Shown: positions 1 to 12,974, counted from the stretch's first letter. The stretch: 64,000 nt of DNA from Prosopocoilus inquinatus (GCA_036172665.1 JAYKNF010000030.1:1-64000), one strand, 5' to 3'. Numbers and translations are program-made. Notes: generated by a model from the sequence alone, not told the origin.

Positions 1-121
1 GTTGTTCCTGTGATGTACCTAATCGACTCTTACTTATCTATCTTGTTATTTGACGTTACGATGGACTCCAGTAACTCCGATGGGAGATACGAAGTTCTCG
101 GACGCAGCAGAAGCTGGAAAT
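1..121 (+). repeat. Partial monomer at left end
   Basis: The window opens at monomer position 29 (GTTGTTCC) and runs to position 149 at base 121. It is of the type with CCTAATCGA at 45-53 and CCGATGGG at 104-111. The near-identical copy one block downstream (2,952 onward) differs at base 28 (T here, C there). Confidence 0.95.
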
Positions 122-390
122 AGTTTTGAACGAAATAACACGTATTAGCGTTGTTCCTGTGTTGTATCTAATCGATCCTTACTTATCTATCATATTATTT
201 GACGTTACGATGGACTCCAGTAACTTTGATTTGAAGTACGAAGTTTTGAACGAAACAACACGTATTAGCGTTGTTCCTGTGATGTATCTAATCGATCCTT
301 ACTTATCTATCTTGTTATTTGACGTTACGATGGACTCCAGTAACTTTGATTTGAGATACGAAGTTTTCGGACGCAGCAGAAGCTGGAAAT
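122..390 (+). repeat. Monomer pair with 29-bp deletion (copy 1)
   Basis: Two units total 269 bp instead of 298. Positions 125-149 of the first and 1-4 of the second are missing, and the join lies in the four bases AGTT shared by both sides (242-245), a microhomology-type junction. The deletion makes the first unit 120 bp, a multiple of three, and removes the usual stop, creating an 88-codon open frame (126-392) that is a by-product rather than a gene. Confidence 0.95.
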
Positions 391-959
391 AGTTTTGAAC
401 GAAACAACACGTATTAGCTTTGTTCCTGTGATGTATCTAATCGATCCTTACTTATCTATCTTGTTATTTGACGTTACGATGGACTGCAGTAACTTTGATT
501 TGAGATACGAAGTTCTCGGACGCAGCAGAAGCTGGAAATAGTTTTGAACGAAATAACACGTGTTAGCGTTGTTCCTGTGATGTACCTAATCGACCCTTAC
601 TTATCTATCTTGTTATTTGACGTTACGATGTACTCCAGTAACTCCGATGGGAGATACGAAGTTCTCGGACGCAGCAGAAGCTGGATATAGTTTAGAACGA
701 AATAACACGTATTAGCGTTGTTCCTGTGATGTATCTAATCGATCCTTACTTATCTATCTTGTTATTTGACGTTACGATGGACTCCAGTAACTTTGATTTG
801 AGATACGATGTTCTCGGACGCAGCAGAAGCTGGAAATAGTTTTGAACGAAATAACACGTGTTAGCGTTGTTCCTGTGATGTATCTAATCGACCCTTAGTT
901 ATCTATCTTGTTATTTGACGTTACAATGGACTCCAGTAACTCCGATGTGAGATACGAAT

Positions 960-2245
960 TTCTCGGACGCAGCAGAAGCTGGAAATAGTTTTGAACGAAA
1001 CAACACGTATTAGCGTTGTTCCTGTGATGTATCTAATCGATCCTTACTTATCTATCTTCTTATTTGACGTTACGATGGACTCCAGTAACTTTGGTTTGAG
1101 ATACGAAGTTCTCGGACGCAGCAGAAGCTGGAAATAGTTTTGAACGAAATAACACGTGTTAGCGTTGTTCCTGTGATGTATCTAATCGACCCTTACTTAT
1201 CTATCTTGTTATTTGACGTTACAATGGACTCCAGTAACTCCGATGTGAGATACGAATTTCTCGGACGCAGCAGAAGCTGGAAATAGTTTTGAACGAAATA
1301 ACACGTATTAGCGTTGTTCCTGTGTTGTATCTAATCGATCCTTACTTATCTATCATATTATTTGACGTTACGATGGACTCCAGTAACTTTGATTTGAAGT
1401 ACGAAGTTCTCGGACGCAGCAGAAGCTGGAAATAGTTTTGAACGAAATAGCACGTGTTAGCGTTGTTCCTGTGATGTATCTAATCGACCCTTACTTATCT
1501 ATCTTGTTATTTGAAGTTACGATGGACTCCAGTAACTCCGATGTGAGATACGAAGTTCTCGGACGCAGCATAGGCTGGAAATAGTTTCGAAAGAAACAAC
1601 ACGTATTAGCGTTGTTAATATGATGTATCTAATCGATCCTTACTTATCTATCTTGTTATTTGACGTTACGATGTACTCCAGTAACTTTGATTTGAGATAC
1701 GAAATTCTCGGACGCAGCAGAAGCTGGAAATAGTTTCGAACGAAACAACACGTATTAGCGTCGTTCCTGTGATGTATCTAATCGATCGTTACTTATCTAT
1801 CTTGTTATTTGACGTTACGATGGACTCCAGTAACTCCGATGGGAGATACGAAGTTCTCGGACGCAGCAGAAGCTGGAAATAGTTTAGAACGAAATAACAC
1901 GTATTAGCGTTGTTCCTTTGATGTATCTAATCCATCCTTACTTATCTATCTTGTTATTTGACGTTACGATGGACTCCAGTAACTTTGATTTTAGATACGA
2001 AGTTCTCGGACGCAGCAGAAGCTGGAAATAGTTTTGAACGAAATAACACGTGTCAGCGTTGTTCCTGTGATGTATCTAATCGACCCTTACTTATCTATCT
2101 TGTTATTTGACGTTACAATGGACTCCAGTAACTCCGATGTGAGATACGAATTTCTCGGACGCAGCAGAAGCTGGAAATAGTTTTGAACGAAACAACACGT
2201 ATTAGCGTTGTTAATGTGATGTATCTAATCGATCCTTACTTATCT
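960..2245. repeat. Higher-order block B, copy 1
   Basis: Aligns to 8,083-9,368 at offset 7,123 with few differences, and most of it also to 11,607-12,780. Shared rare markers include CAGCATAGGCTGG (from about 1,566), the TTAATATGATG monomer (1,615), GTATCTAATCCATCC (about 1,925) and CGTGTCAGCG (about 2,048). It overlaps the end of block A copy 1, so the same monomers take part in two different long repeats. Confidence 0.88.
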
Positions 2246-2951
2246 ATCTTGTTATTTGACGTTACGATGGACTCCAGTAACTTTGATTTGAGATAAGATG
2301 TTCTCGGACGCAGCAGAAGCTGGAAATAGTTTTGAACGAAACAACACGTATTAGCGTTGTTCCTGTGTTGTATCTAATCGATCCTTACTTATCTATCATA
2401 TTATTTGACGTTACGATGGACTCCAGTAACTTTGATTTGAAGTACGAAGTTCTCGGACGCAGCAGAAGCTGGAAATAGTTTTGAAAGAAATAAAACGTAT
2501 TAGCGTTGTTCCTGTGATGTATCTAATCGATCCTTACTTATCTATCTTGTTATTTGACGTTACGATGGACTCCAGTAACTTTGATTTGAGATACGAAGTT
2601 TTCGGACGCAGCAGAAGCTGGAAATAGTTTTGAACGAAACAACACGTATTGGCGTTGTTCCTGTGATGTATCTAATCGATCCTTACTTATCTATCTTGTT
2701 ATTTGACGTTACGATGGACTCCAGTAACTTTGATTTGAGATACGAAGTTTTCGGACGCAGCAGAAGCTGGAAATAGTTTTGAACGAAACAACACGTATTA
2801 GCGTTGTTCCTGTGATGTATCTAATCGATCCTTACTTATCTATCTTGTTATTTGACGTTACGATGGACTGCAGTAACTTTGATTTGAGATACGAAGTTCT
2901 CGGACGCAGCAGAAGCTGGAAATAGTTTTGAACGAAATAACACGTGTTAGC

Positions 2952-4206
2952 GTTGTTCCTGTGATGTACCTAATCGACCCTTACTTATCTATCTTGTTAT
3001 TTGACGTTACGATGGACTCCAGTAACTCCGATGGGAGATACGAAGTTCTCGGACGCAGCAGAAGCTGGAAATAGTTTTGAACGAAATAACACGTATTAGC
3101 GTTGTTCCTGTGTTGTATCTAATCGATCCTTACTTATCTATCATATTATTTGACGTTACGATGGACTCCAGTAACTTTGATTTGAAGTACGAAGTTTTGA
3201 ACGAAACAACACGTATTAGCGTTGTTCCTGTGATGTATCTAATCGATCCTTACTTATCTATCTTGTTATTTGACGTTACGATGGACTCCAGTAACTTTGA
3301 TTTGAGATACGAAGTTTTCGGACGCAGCAGAAGCTGGAAATAGTTTTGAACGAAACAACACGTATTAGCTTTGTTCCTGTGATGTATCTAATCGATCCTT
3401 ACTTATCTATCTTGTTATTTGACGTTACGATGGACTGCAGTAACTTTGATTTGAGATACGAAGTTCTCGGACGCAGCAGAAGCTGGAAATAGTTTTGAAC
3501 AAAATAACACGTGTTAGCGTTGTTCCTGTGATGTACCTAATCGACCCTTACTTATCTATCTTGTTATTTGACGTTACGATGTACTCCAGTAACTCCGATG
3601 GGAGATACGAAGTTCTCGGACGCAGCAGAAGCTGGATATAGTTTAGAACGAAATAACACGTATTAGCGTTGTTCCTGTGATGTATCTAATCGATCCTTAC
3701 TTATCTATCTTGTTATTTGACGTTACGATGGACTCCAGTAACTTTGATTTGAGATACGATGTTCTCGGACGCAGCAGAAGCTGGAAATAGTTTTGAACGA
3801 AATAACACGTGTTAGCGTTGTTCCTGTGATGTATCTAATCGACCCTTACTTATCTATCTTGTTATTTGACGTTACAATGGACTCCAGTAACTCCGATGTG
3901 AGATACGAATTTCTCGGACGCAGCAGAAGCTGGAAATAGTTTTGAACGAAACAACACGTATTAGCGTTGTTCCTGTGATGTATCTAATCGATCCTTACTT
4001 ATCTATCTTCTTATTTGACGTTACGATGGACTCCAGTAACTTTGGTTTGAGATACGAAGTTCTCGGACGCAGCAGAAGCTGGAAATAGTTTTGAACGAAA
4101 TAACACGTGTTAGCGTTGTTCCTGTGATGTATCTAATCGACCCTTACTTATCTATCTTGTTATTTGACGTTACAATGGACTCCAGTAACTCCGATGTGAG
4201 ATACGA
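2952..4206. repeat. Higher-order block A, copy 2
   Basis: Second copy of 1-1,255, including the rare AGCTTTGTTCC and ATGTACTCC variants and the 120-bp unit. With the first copy it defines a tandem period of 2,951 bp, of which the second repeat is incomplete. Confidence 0.93.
3073..3341 (+). repeat. Monomer pair with 29-bp deletion (copy 2)
   Basis: Same deletion with the same AGTT junction as at 122-390, exactly 2,951 bp downstream and embedded in the same neighbours. It marks the second copy of the 20-monomer higher-order unit and carries the same fortuitous 88-codon frame (3,077-3,343). Confidence 0.95.
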
Positions 4207-4940
4207 AGTTTTCGGACGCAGCAGAAGCTGGAAATAGTTTTGAACGAAACAACACGTATTAGCGTTGTTCCTGTGATAGATCTAATCGATCCTTACTTAT
4301 CTATCTTGTTATTTGACGTTACGATGGACTCCAGTAACTTTGATTTGAGATACGAAGTTTTCGGACGCAGCAGAAGCTGGAAATAGTTTTGAACGAAACA
4401 ACACGTATTAGCGTTGTTCCTGTGATGTATCTAATCGATCCTTACTTATCTATCTTGTTATTTGACGTAACGATGGACTCCAGTAACTTTGATTTGAAGT
4501 ACGAAGTTCTCGGACGCAGCAGAAGCTGGAAATAGTTTTGAACGAAATAACATGTACTAGCGTTGTTCCTGTGATGTATCTAATCGATCCCTACTTATCT
4601 ATCTTGTTATTTGACGTTACGATGGACTCCAGTATCTCTGATGTGAGATACGAAATTCTCGGACGCAGCAGAAGCTGGAAATAGTTTTGAACGAAATAAC
4701 ATGTATTAGCGTTGTTCCTGTGATGTATCTAATCGATCCCTACTTATCTATCTTGTTATTTGACGTTACGATGGACTCCAGTAACTCCGATGGGAGATAC
4801 GAAGTTCTCGGACGCAGCAGAAGCTGGAAATAGTTTAGAACGAAATAACACGTATTAGCGTTGTTCCCTTGATGTATCTAATCGATCCTTACTTATCTAT
4901 CTTGTTATTTGACGTTACGATGGACTCCAGTAACTTTGAT

Positions 4941-6524
4941 TTGAGATACGAAGTTCTCGGACGCAGCAGAAGCTGGAAATAGTTTTGAACGAAATAACAC
5001 GTGTTAGCGTTGTTCCTGTGATGTATCTAATCGACCCTTACTTATCTATCTTGTTATTTGACGTTACAATGGACTCCAGTAACTCCGATGTGAGATACGA
5101 ATTTCTCGGACGCAGCAGAAGCTGGAAATAGTTTTGAACGAAACAACACGTATTAGCGTTGTTCCTGTGATGTATCTAATCGATCCTTACTTATCTATCT
5201 TCTTATTTGACGTTACGATGGACTCCAGTAACTTTGGTTTGAGATACGAAGTTCTCGGACGCAGCAGAAGCTGGAAATAGTTTTGAACGAAATAACACGT
5301 GTTAGCGTTGTTCCTGTGATGTATCTAATCGACCCTTACTTATCTATCTTGTTATTTGACGTTACAATGGACTCCAGTAACTCCGATGTGAGATACGAAG
5401 TTTTCGGACGCAGCAGAAGCTGGAAATAGTTTTGAACGAAATAACACGTGTTAGCGTTGTTCCTGTGATGTATCTAATCGACCCTTACTTATCTATCTTG
5501 TTATTTGACGTTACAATGGACTCCAGTAACTTTGATTTGAAGTACGAAGTTCTCGGACGCAGCAGAAGCTGGAAATAGTTTTGAACGAAATAAAACGTAT
5601 TAGCGTTGTTCCTGTGATGTATCTAATCGATCCTTACTTATCTATCATATTATTTGACGTTACGATGGACTCCAGTAACTCCGATGTGAGATACGAAGTT
5701 CTCGGACGCAGCAGAAGCTGGAAATAGTTTTGAACGAAACAACACGTATTAGCGTTGTTCCTGTGTTGTATCTAATCGATCCTTACTTATCTATCATATT
5801 ATTTGACGTTACGATGGACTCCAGTAACTTTGAATTGAAGTACGAAGTTCTCGGACGCAGCAGAAGCTGGAAATAGTTTTGAACGAAATAACACGTATTA
5901 GCGTTGTTCCTGTGATGTATCTAATCGATCCTTACTTATCTATCTTGTTATTTGACGTAACGATGGACTCCAGTAACTTTGATTTGAGATAAGATGTTCT
6001 TGGACGCAGCAGAAGCTGGAAATAGTTTTGAACGAAATAGCACGTGTTAGCGTTGTTCCTGTGATGTATCTAATCGACCCTTACTTATCTATCTTGTTAT
6101 TTGACATTACGATGGACTCCAGTAACTTTGATTTGAAGTACGAAATTCTCGGACGCAGCAGAAGCTGGAAATAGTTTTGAACGAAATAACACGTATTAGC
6201 GTTGTTCCTGTGATGTATCTAATCGACCCTTACTTATCTATCTTGTTATTTGACGTTACAATGGACTCCAGTAACTCCGATGTGAGATACGAATTTCTCG
6301 GACGCAGCAGAAGCTGGAAATAGTTTAGAACGAAATAACACGTATTAACGTTGTTCCTGTGTTGTATCTAATCTATCCTTACTTATCTATCATATTATTT
6401 GACGTTACGATGGACTCCAGTAACTTTGATTTGAAGTACGAAGTTCTCGGACGCAGCAGAAGCTGGAAATAGTTTTGAACGAAACAACACGTATTAGCGT
6501 TGTTCCTGTGATGTATCTAATCGA
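4941..6524. repeat. Higher-order block C, copy 1
   Basis: Matches 10,104-11,687 (offset 5,163) and about 60,150-61,804 (offset 55,280). Markers held by all three include TTTGAATTGAAG (near 5,830) and the substitution GATAAGATG (near 5,990), each unusual elsewhere. The end is marked by GACCC here against GATCC in the partners. Confidence 0.88.
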
Positions 6525-9256
6525 CCCTTACTTATCTATCTTGTTATTTGACGTTACAATGGACTCCAGTAACTCCGATGTGAGATACGAATTTCTCGGA
6601 CGCAGCAGAAGCTGGAAATAGTTTAGAACGAAATAACACGTATTAACGTTGTTCCTGTGTTGTATCTAATCTATCCTTACTTATCTATCATATTATTTGA
6701 CGTTACGATGGACTCCAGTAACTTTGATTTGAAGTACGAAGTTCTCGGACGCAGCAGAAGCTGGAAATAGTTTTGAACGAAACAACACGTATTAGCGTTG
6801 TTCCTGTGATGTATCTAATCGATCCTTACTTATCTATCTTGTTATTTGACGTTACGATGGACTCCTGTAACTTTGGTTTGAGATACGAAGTTCTCGGACG
6901 CAGCAGAAGCTGGAAATAGTTTTGAACGAAATAACACGTGTTAGCGTTGTTCCTGTGATGTATCTAATCGACCCTTACTTATCTATCTTGTTATTTGACG
7001 TTACAATGGACTCCAGTAACTCCGATGTGAGATACGAATTTCTCGGACGCAGCAGAAGCTGGAAATAGTTTTGAACGAAACAACACGTATTAGCGTTGTT
7101 CCTGTGATGTATCTAATCGATCCTTACTTATCTATCTTCTTATTTGACGTTACGATGGACTCCAGTAACTTTGGTTTGAGATACGAAGTTCTCGGACGCA
7201 GCAGAAGCTGGAAATAGTTTTGAACGAAATAACACGTGTTAGCGTTGTTCCTGTGATGTATCTAATCGACCCTTACTTATCTATCTTGTTATTTGACGTT
7301 ACAATGGACTCCAGTAACTCCGATGTGAGATACGAAGTTTTCGGACGCAGCAGAAGCTGGAAATAGTTTTGAACGAAATAACACGTGTTAGCGTTGTTCC
7401 TGTGATGTATCTAATCGACCCTTACTTATCTATCTTGTTATTTGACGTTACAATGGACTCCAGTAACTTTGATTTGAAGTACGAAGTTCTCGGACGCAGC
7501 AGAAGCTGGAAATAGTTTTGAACGAAATAAAACGTATTAGCGTTGTTCCTGTGATGTATCTAATCGATCCTTACTTATCTATCATATTATTTGACGTTAC
7601 GATGGACTCCAGTAACTCCGATGTGAGATACGAAGTTCTCGGACGCAGCAGAAGCTGGAAATAGTTTTGAACGAAATAGCACGTGTTAGCGTTGTTTCTG
7701 TGATGTATCTAATCGACCCTTACTTATCTATCTTGTTATTTGACATTACGATGGACTCCAGTAACTTTGATTTGAAGTACGAAATTCTCGGACGCAGCAG
7801 AAGCTGGAAATAGTTTTGAACGAAATAACACGTATTAGCGTTGTTCCTGTGATGTATCTAATCGACCCTTACTTATCTATCTTGTTATTTGACGTTACAA
7901 TGGACTCCAGTAACTCCGATGTGAGATACGAATTTCTCGGACGCAGCAGAAGCTGGAAATAGTTTAGAACGAAATAACACGTATTAACGTTGTTCCTGTG
8001 TTGTATCTAATCTATCCTTACTTATCTATCATATTATTTGACGTTACGATGGACTCCAGTAACTTTGATTTGAAGTACGAAGTTCTCGGAAGCAGCAGAA
8101 GCTGGAAATAGTTTTGAACGAAACAACACGTATTAGCGTTGTTCCTGTGATGTATCTAATCGATCCTTACTTATCTATCTTGTTATTTGACGTTACGATG
8201 GACTCCTGTAACTTTGGTTTGAGATACGAAGTTCTCGGACGCAGCAGAAGCTGGAAATAGTTTTGAACGAAATAACACGTGTTAGCGTTGTTCCTGTGAT
8301 GTATCTAATCGACCCTTACTTATCTATCTTGTTATTTGACGTTACAATGGACTCCAGTAACTCCGATGTGAGATACGAATTTCTCGGACGCAGCAGAAGC
8401 TGGAAATAGTTTTGAACGAAATAACACGTATTAGCGTTGTTCCTGTGTTGTATCTAATCGATCCTTACTTATCTATCATATTATTTGACGTTACGATGGA
8501 CTCCAGTAACTTTGATTTGAAGTACGAAGTTCTCGGACGCAGCAGAAGCTGGAAATAGTTTTGAACGAAATAGCACGTGTTAGCGTTGTTCCTGTGATGT
8601 ATCTAATCGACCCTTACTTATCTATCTTGTTATTTGAAGTTACGATGGACTCCAGTAACTCCGATGTGAGATACGAAGTTCTCGGACGCAGCATAGGCTG
8701 GAAATAGTTTCGAACGAAACAACACGTATTAGCGTTGTTAATATGATGTATCTAATCGATCCTTACTTATCTATCTTGTTATTTGACGTTACGATGTACT
8801 CCAGTAACTTTGATTTGAGATACGAAATTCTCGGACGCAGCAGAAGCTGGAAATAGTTTCGAACGAAACAACACGTATTAGCGTCGTTCCTGTGATGTAT
8901 CTAATCGATCGTTACTTATCTATCTTGTTATTTGACGTTACGATGGACTCCAGTAACTCCGATGGGAGATACGAAGTTCTCGGACGCAGCAGAAGCTGGA
9001 AATAGTTTAGAACGAAATAACACGTATTAGCGTTGTTCCTTTGATGTATCTAATCCATCCTTACTTATCTATCTTGTTATTTGACGTTACGATGGACTCC
9101 AGTAACTTTGATTTTAGATACGAAGTTCTCGGACGCAGCAGAAGCTGGAAATAGTTTTGAACGAAATAACACGTGTCAGCGTTGTTCCTGTGATGTATCT
9201 AATCGACCCTTACTTATCTATCTTGTTATTTGACGTTACAATGGACTCCAGTAACT
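6297..9256. repeat. Higher-order block D, short form
   Basis: A 2,960-bp run that aligns to 9,523-12,780. The offset is 3,226 up to about 7,667 and 3,524 after it, a jump of exactly 298 bp, so this form lacks two whole monomers present in the partner. Its left part includes a 298-bp dimer repeated twice in a row (about 6,322-6,770) with the rare TATCTAATCTATCC. Confidence 0.88.
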
Positions 9257-9368
9257 CCGATGTGAGATACGAATTTCTCGGACGCAGCAGAAGCTGGAAA
9301 TAGTTTTGAACGAAACAACACGTATTAGCGTTGTTAATGTGATGTATCTAATCGATCCTTACTTATCT
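8083..9368. repeat. Higher-order block B, copy 2
   Basis: Partner of 960-2,245. The match ends where this copy switches to the ATA form at positions 71-73, just before the 97-bp monomer at 9,451. Inside the left edge it carries CTCGGAAGCAG where copy 1 has CTCGGACGCAG. Confidence 0.87.
8707..8720. other. Perfect dyad GTTTCG-AA-CGAAAC (positions 2-15), example
   Basis: Units with C at 6 and C at 15 have six-base perfect arms around AA. Other examples start near 8,856, 12,231, 12,380, 18,780, 18,929 and 19,527. In the commoner T6/T15 or A6/T15 units the arms are imperfect. Confidence 0.5.
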
Positions 9369-9450
9369 ATCATATTATTTGACGTTACGATGGACTCCAG
9401 TAACTTTGATTTGAAGTACGAAGTTCTCGGACGCAGCAGAAGCTGGAAAT

Positions 9451-9547
9451 AGTTTTGAACGAAATAACACCTATTAGCGTTGTTCCTGTGATGTATCTAA
9501 CTTTGATTTGAAGTACGAAGTTCTCGGACGCAGCAGAAGCTGGAAAT
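9451..9547 (+). repeat. 97-bp monomer (52-bp deletion)
   Basis: Reads GTATCTAACTTTGATTTG: positions 51-102 are missing, with the three bases TAA shared at the two breakpoints. It carries CACCTATTAG at 18-27, TTTGATTTGAAG, and the ordinary CGCAGCAG at the 3' end, the only copy with that combination. The upstream unit has GTTAATGTGATG and the ATA form. Confidence 0.96.
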
Positions 9548-12500
9548 AGTTTAGAACGAAATAACACGTATTAACGTTGTTCCTGTGTTGTATCTAATCT
9601 ATCCCTACTTATCTATCATATTATTTGACGTTACGATGGACTCCAGTAACTTTGATTTGAAGTACGAAGTTCTCGGACGCAGCAGAAGCTGGAAATAGTT
9701 TTGAACGAAACAACACGTATTAGCGTTGTTCCTGTGATGTATCTAATCGACCCTTACTTATCTATCTTGTTATTTGACGTTACAATGGACTCCAGTAACT
9801 CCGATGTGAGATACGAATTTCTCGGACGCAGCAGAAGCTGGAAATAGTTTAGAACGAAATAACACGTATTAACGTTGTTCCTGTGTTGTATCTAATCTAT
9901 CCTTACTTATCTATCATATTATTTGACGTTACGATGGACTCCAGTAACTTTGATTTGAAGTACGAAGTTCTCGGACGCAGCAGAAGCTGGAAATAGTTTT
10001 GAACGAAACAACACGTATTAGCGTTGTTCCTGTGATGTATCTAATCGATCCTTACTTATCTATCTTGTTATTTGACGTTACGATGGACTCCTGTAACTTT
10101 GGTTTGAGATACGAAGTTCTCGGACGCAGCAGAAGCTGGAAATAGTTTTGAACGAAATAACACGTGTTAGCGTTGTTCCTGTGATGTATCTAATCGACCC
10201 TTACTTATCTATCTTGTTATTTGACGTTACAATGGACTCCAGTAACTCCGATGTGAGATACGAATTTCTCGGACGCAGCAGAAGCTGGAAATAGTTTTGA
10301 ACGAAACAACACGTATTAGCGTTGTTCCTGTGATGTATCTAATCGATCCTTACTTATCTATCTTCTTATTTGACGTTACGATGGACTCCAGTAACTTTGG
10401 TTTGAGATACGAAGTTCTCGGACGCAGCAGAAGCTGGAAATAGTTTTGAACGAAATAACACGTGTTAGCGTTGTTCCTGTGATGTATCTAATCGACCCTT
10501 ACTTATCTATCTTGTTATTTGACGTTACAATGGACTCCAGTAACTCCGATGTGAGATACGAAGTTTTCGGACGCAGCAGAAGCTGGAAATAGTTTTGAAC
10601 GAAATAACACGTGTTAGCGTTGTTCCTGTGATGTATGTAATCGACCCTTACTTATCTATCTTGTTATTTGACGTTACAATGGACTCCAGTAACTTTGATT
10701 TGAAGTACGAAGTTCTCGGACGCAGCAGAAGCTGGAAATAGTTTTGAACGAAATAAAACGTATTAGCGTTGTTCCTGTGATGTATCTAATCGATCCTTAC
10801 TTATCTATCATATTATTTGACGTTACGATGGACTCCAGTAACTCCGATGTGAGATACGAAGTTCTCGGACGCAGCAGAAGCTGGAAATAGTTTTGAACGA
10901 AACAACACGTATTAGCGTTGTTCCTGTGTTGTATCTAATCGATCCTTACTTATCTATCATATTATTTGACGTTACGATGGACTCCAGTAACTTTGAATTG
11001 AAGTACGAAGTTCTCGGACGCAGCAGAAGCTGGAAATAGTTTTGAACGAAATAACACGTATTAGCGTTGTTCCTGTGATGTATCTAATCGATCCTTACTT
11101 ATCTATCTTGTTATTTGACGTAACGATGGACTCCAGTAACTTTGATTTGAGATAAGATGTTCTTGGACGCAGCAGAAGCTGGAAATAGTTTTGAACGAAA
11201 TAGCACGTGTTAGCGTTGTTCCTGTGATGTATCTAATCGACCCTTACTTATCTATCTTGTTATTTGACATTACGATGGACTCCAGTAACTTTGATTTGAA
11301 GTACGAAATTCTCGGACGCAGCAGAAGCTGGAAATAGTTTTGAACGAAATAACACGTATTAGCGTTGTTCCTGTGATGTATCTAATCGACCCTTACTTAT
11401 CTATCTTGTTATTTGACGTTACAATGGACTCCAGTAACTCCGATGTGAGATACGAATTTCTCGGACGCAGCAGAAGCTGGAAATAGTTTAGAACGAAATA
11501 ACACGTATTAACGTTGTTCCTGTGTTGTATCTAATCTATCCTTACTTATCTATCATATTATTTGACGTTACGATGGACTCCAGTAACTTTGATTTGAAGT
11601 ACGAAGTTCTCGGACGCAGCAGAAGCTGGAAATAGTTTTGAACGAAACAACACGTATTAGCGTTGTTCCTGTGATGTATCTAATCGATCCTTACTTATCT
11701 ATCTTGTTATTTGACGTTACGATGGACTCCTGTAACTTTGGTTTGAGATACGAAGTTCTCGGACGCAGCAGAAGCTGGAAATAGTTTTGAACGAAATAAC
11801 ACGTGTTAGCGTTGTTCCTGTGATGTATCTAATCGACCCTTACTTATCTATCTTGTTATTTGACGTTACAATGGACTCCAGTAACTCCGATGTGAGATAC
11901 GAATTTCTCGGACGCAGCAGAAGCTGGAAATAGTTTTGAACGAAATAACACGTATTAGCGTTGTTCCTGTGTTGTATCTAATCGATCCTTACTTATCTAT
12001 CATATTATTTGACGTTACGATGGACTCCAGTAACTTTGATTTGAAGTACGAAGTTCTCGGACGCAGCAGAAGCTGGAAATAGTTTTGAACGAAATAGCAC
12101 GTGTTAGCGTTGTTCCTGTGATGTATCTAATCGACCCTTACTTATCTATCTTGTTATTTGAAGTTACGATGGACTCCAGTAACTCCGATGTGAGATACGA
12201 AGTTCTCGGACGCAGCATAGGCTGGAAATAGTTTCGAACGAAACAACACGTATTAGCGTTGTTAATATGATGTATCTAATCGATCCTTACTTATCTATCT
12301 TGTTATTTGACGTTACGATGTACTCCAGTAACTTTGATTTGAGATACGAAATTCTCGGACGCAGCAGAAGCTGGAAATAGTTTCGAACGAAACAACACGT
12401 ATTAGCGTCGTTCCTGTGATGTATCTAATCGATCGTTACTTATCTATCTTGTTATTTGACGTTACGATGGACTCCAGTAACTCCGATGGGAGATACGAAG

Positions 12501-12780
12501 TTCTCGGACGCAGCAGAAGCTGGAAATAGTTTAGAACGAAATAACACGTATTAGCGTTGTTCCTTTGATGTATCTAATCCATCCTTACTTATCTATCTTG
12601 TTATTTGACGTTACGATGGACTCCAGTAACTTTGATTTTAGATACGAAGTTCTCGGACGCAGCAGAAGCTGGAAATAGTTTTGAACGAAATAACACGTGT
12701 CAGCGTTGTTCCTGTGATGTATCTAATCGACCCTTACTTATCTATCTTGTTATTTGACGTTACAATGGACTCCAGTAACT
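9523..12780. repeat. Higher-order block D, long form
   Basis: Aligns to 6,297-9,256 but has two extra monomers at about 10,894-11,191 (the TTTGAATTGAAG unit and the GATAAGATG unit). The same two sit in the same context in block C copy 1 (5,731-6,028). The right end diverges at 12,780 from TTTGATTTGAAG here against CCGATGTGAG in the partner. Confidence 0.88.
10104..11687. repeat. Higher-order block C, copy 2
   Basis: Second copy of 4,941-6,524, sharing the rare GATGTTCTTGG (11,156) seen in copy 1 (5,993). One private change is GATGTATGTAATCG near 10,630. Confidence 0.87.
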
Positions 12781-12974
12781 TTGATTTGAAGTACGAAGTT
12801 CTCGGACGCAGCAGAAGCTGGAAATAGTTTTGAACGAAATAACACCTATTAGCGTTGTTAATGTGATGTATCTAATCGATCCTTACTTATCTATCATATT
12901 ATTTGACGTTACGATGGACTCCAGTAACTTTGATTTGAAGTACGAAGTTCTCGGACGCAGCAGAAGCTGGAAAT

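Larger units (their letters stand above)
1..1255. repeat. Higher-order block A, copy 1
   Basis: Matches 2,952-4,206 at a fixed offset of 2,951 bp (19 full units plus one of 120 bp). Reading across, I see three substitutions (28/2,979, 550/3,501, 898/3,849). The match stops within one monomer: 1,255 reads into GAATTTCTCGG while the partner reads GAAGTTTTCGG. The block may start left of the window. Confidence 0.93.

Noticed and set aside
126..392. 88-codon open frame, repeated identically at 3,077-3,343
   Set aside because: It exists only because a 29-bp deletion makes one unit 120 bp and removes stops. It encodes two translated copies of the satellite, with no recognisable domain or start context. 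Neighbouring units carry the same sequence with stops.
9385..9567. Recurrent 60-codon minus-strand frames over each 97-bp unit (15 places)
   Set aside because: Each spans the same 52-bp deletion, which shifts frame past the usual stop. Near-identity of the products reflects repeat identity, not protein conservation.
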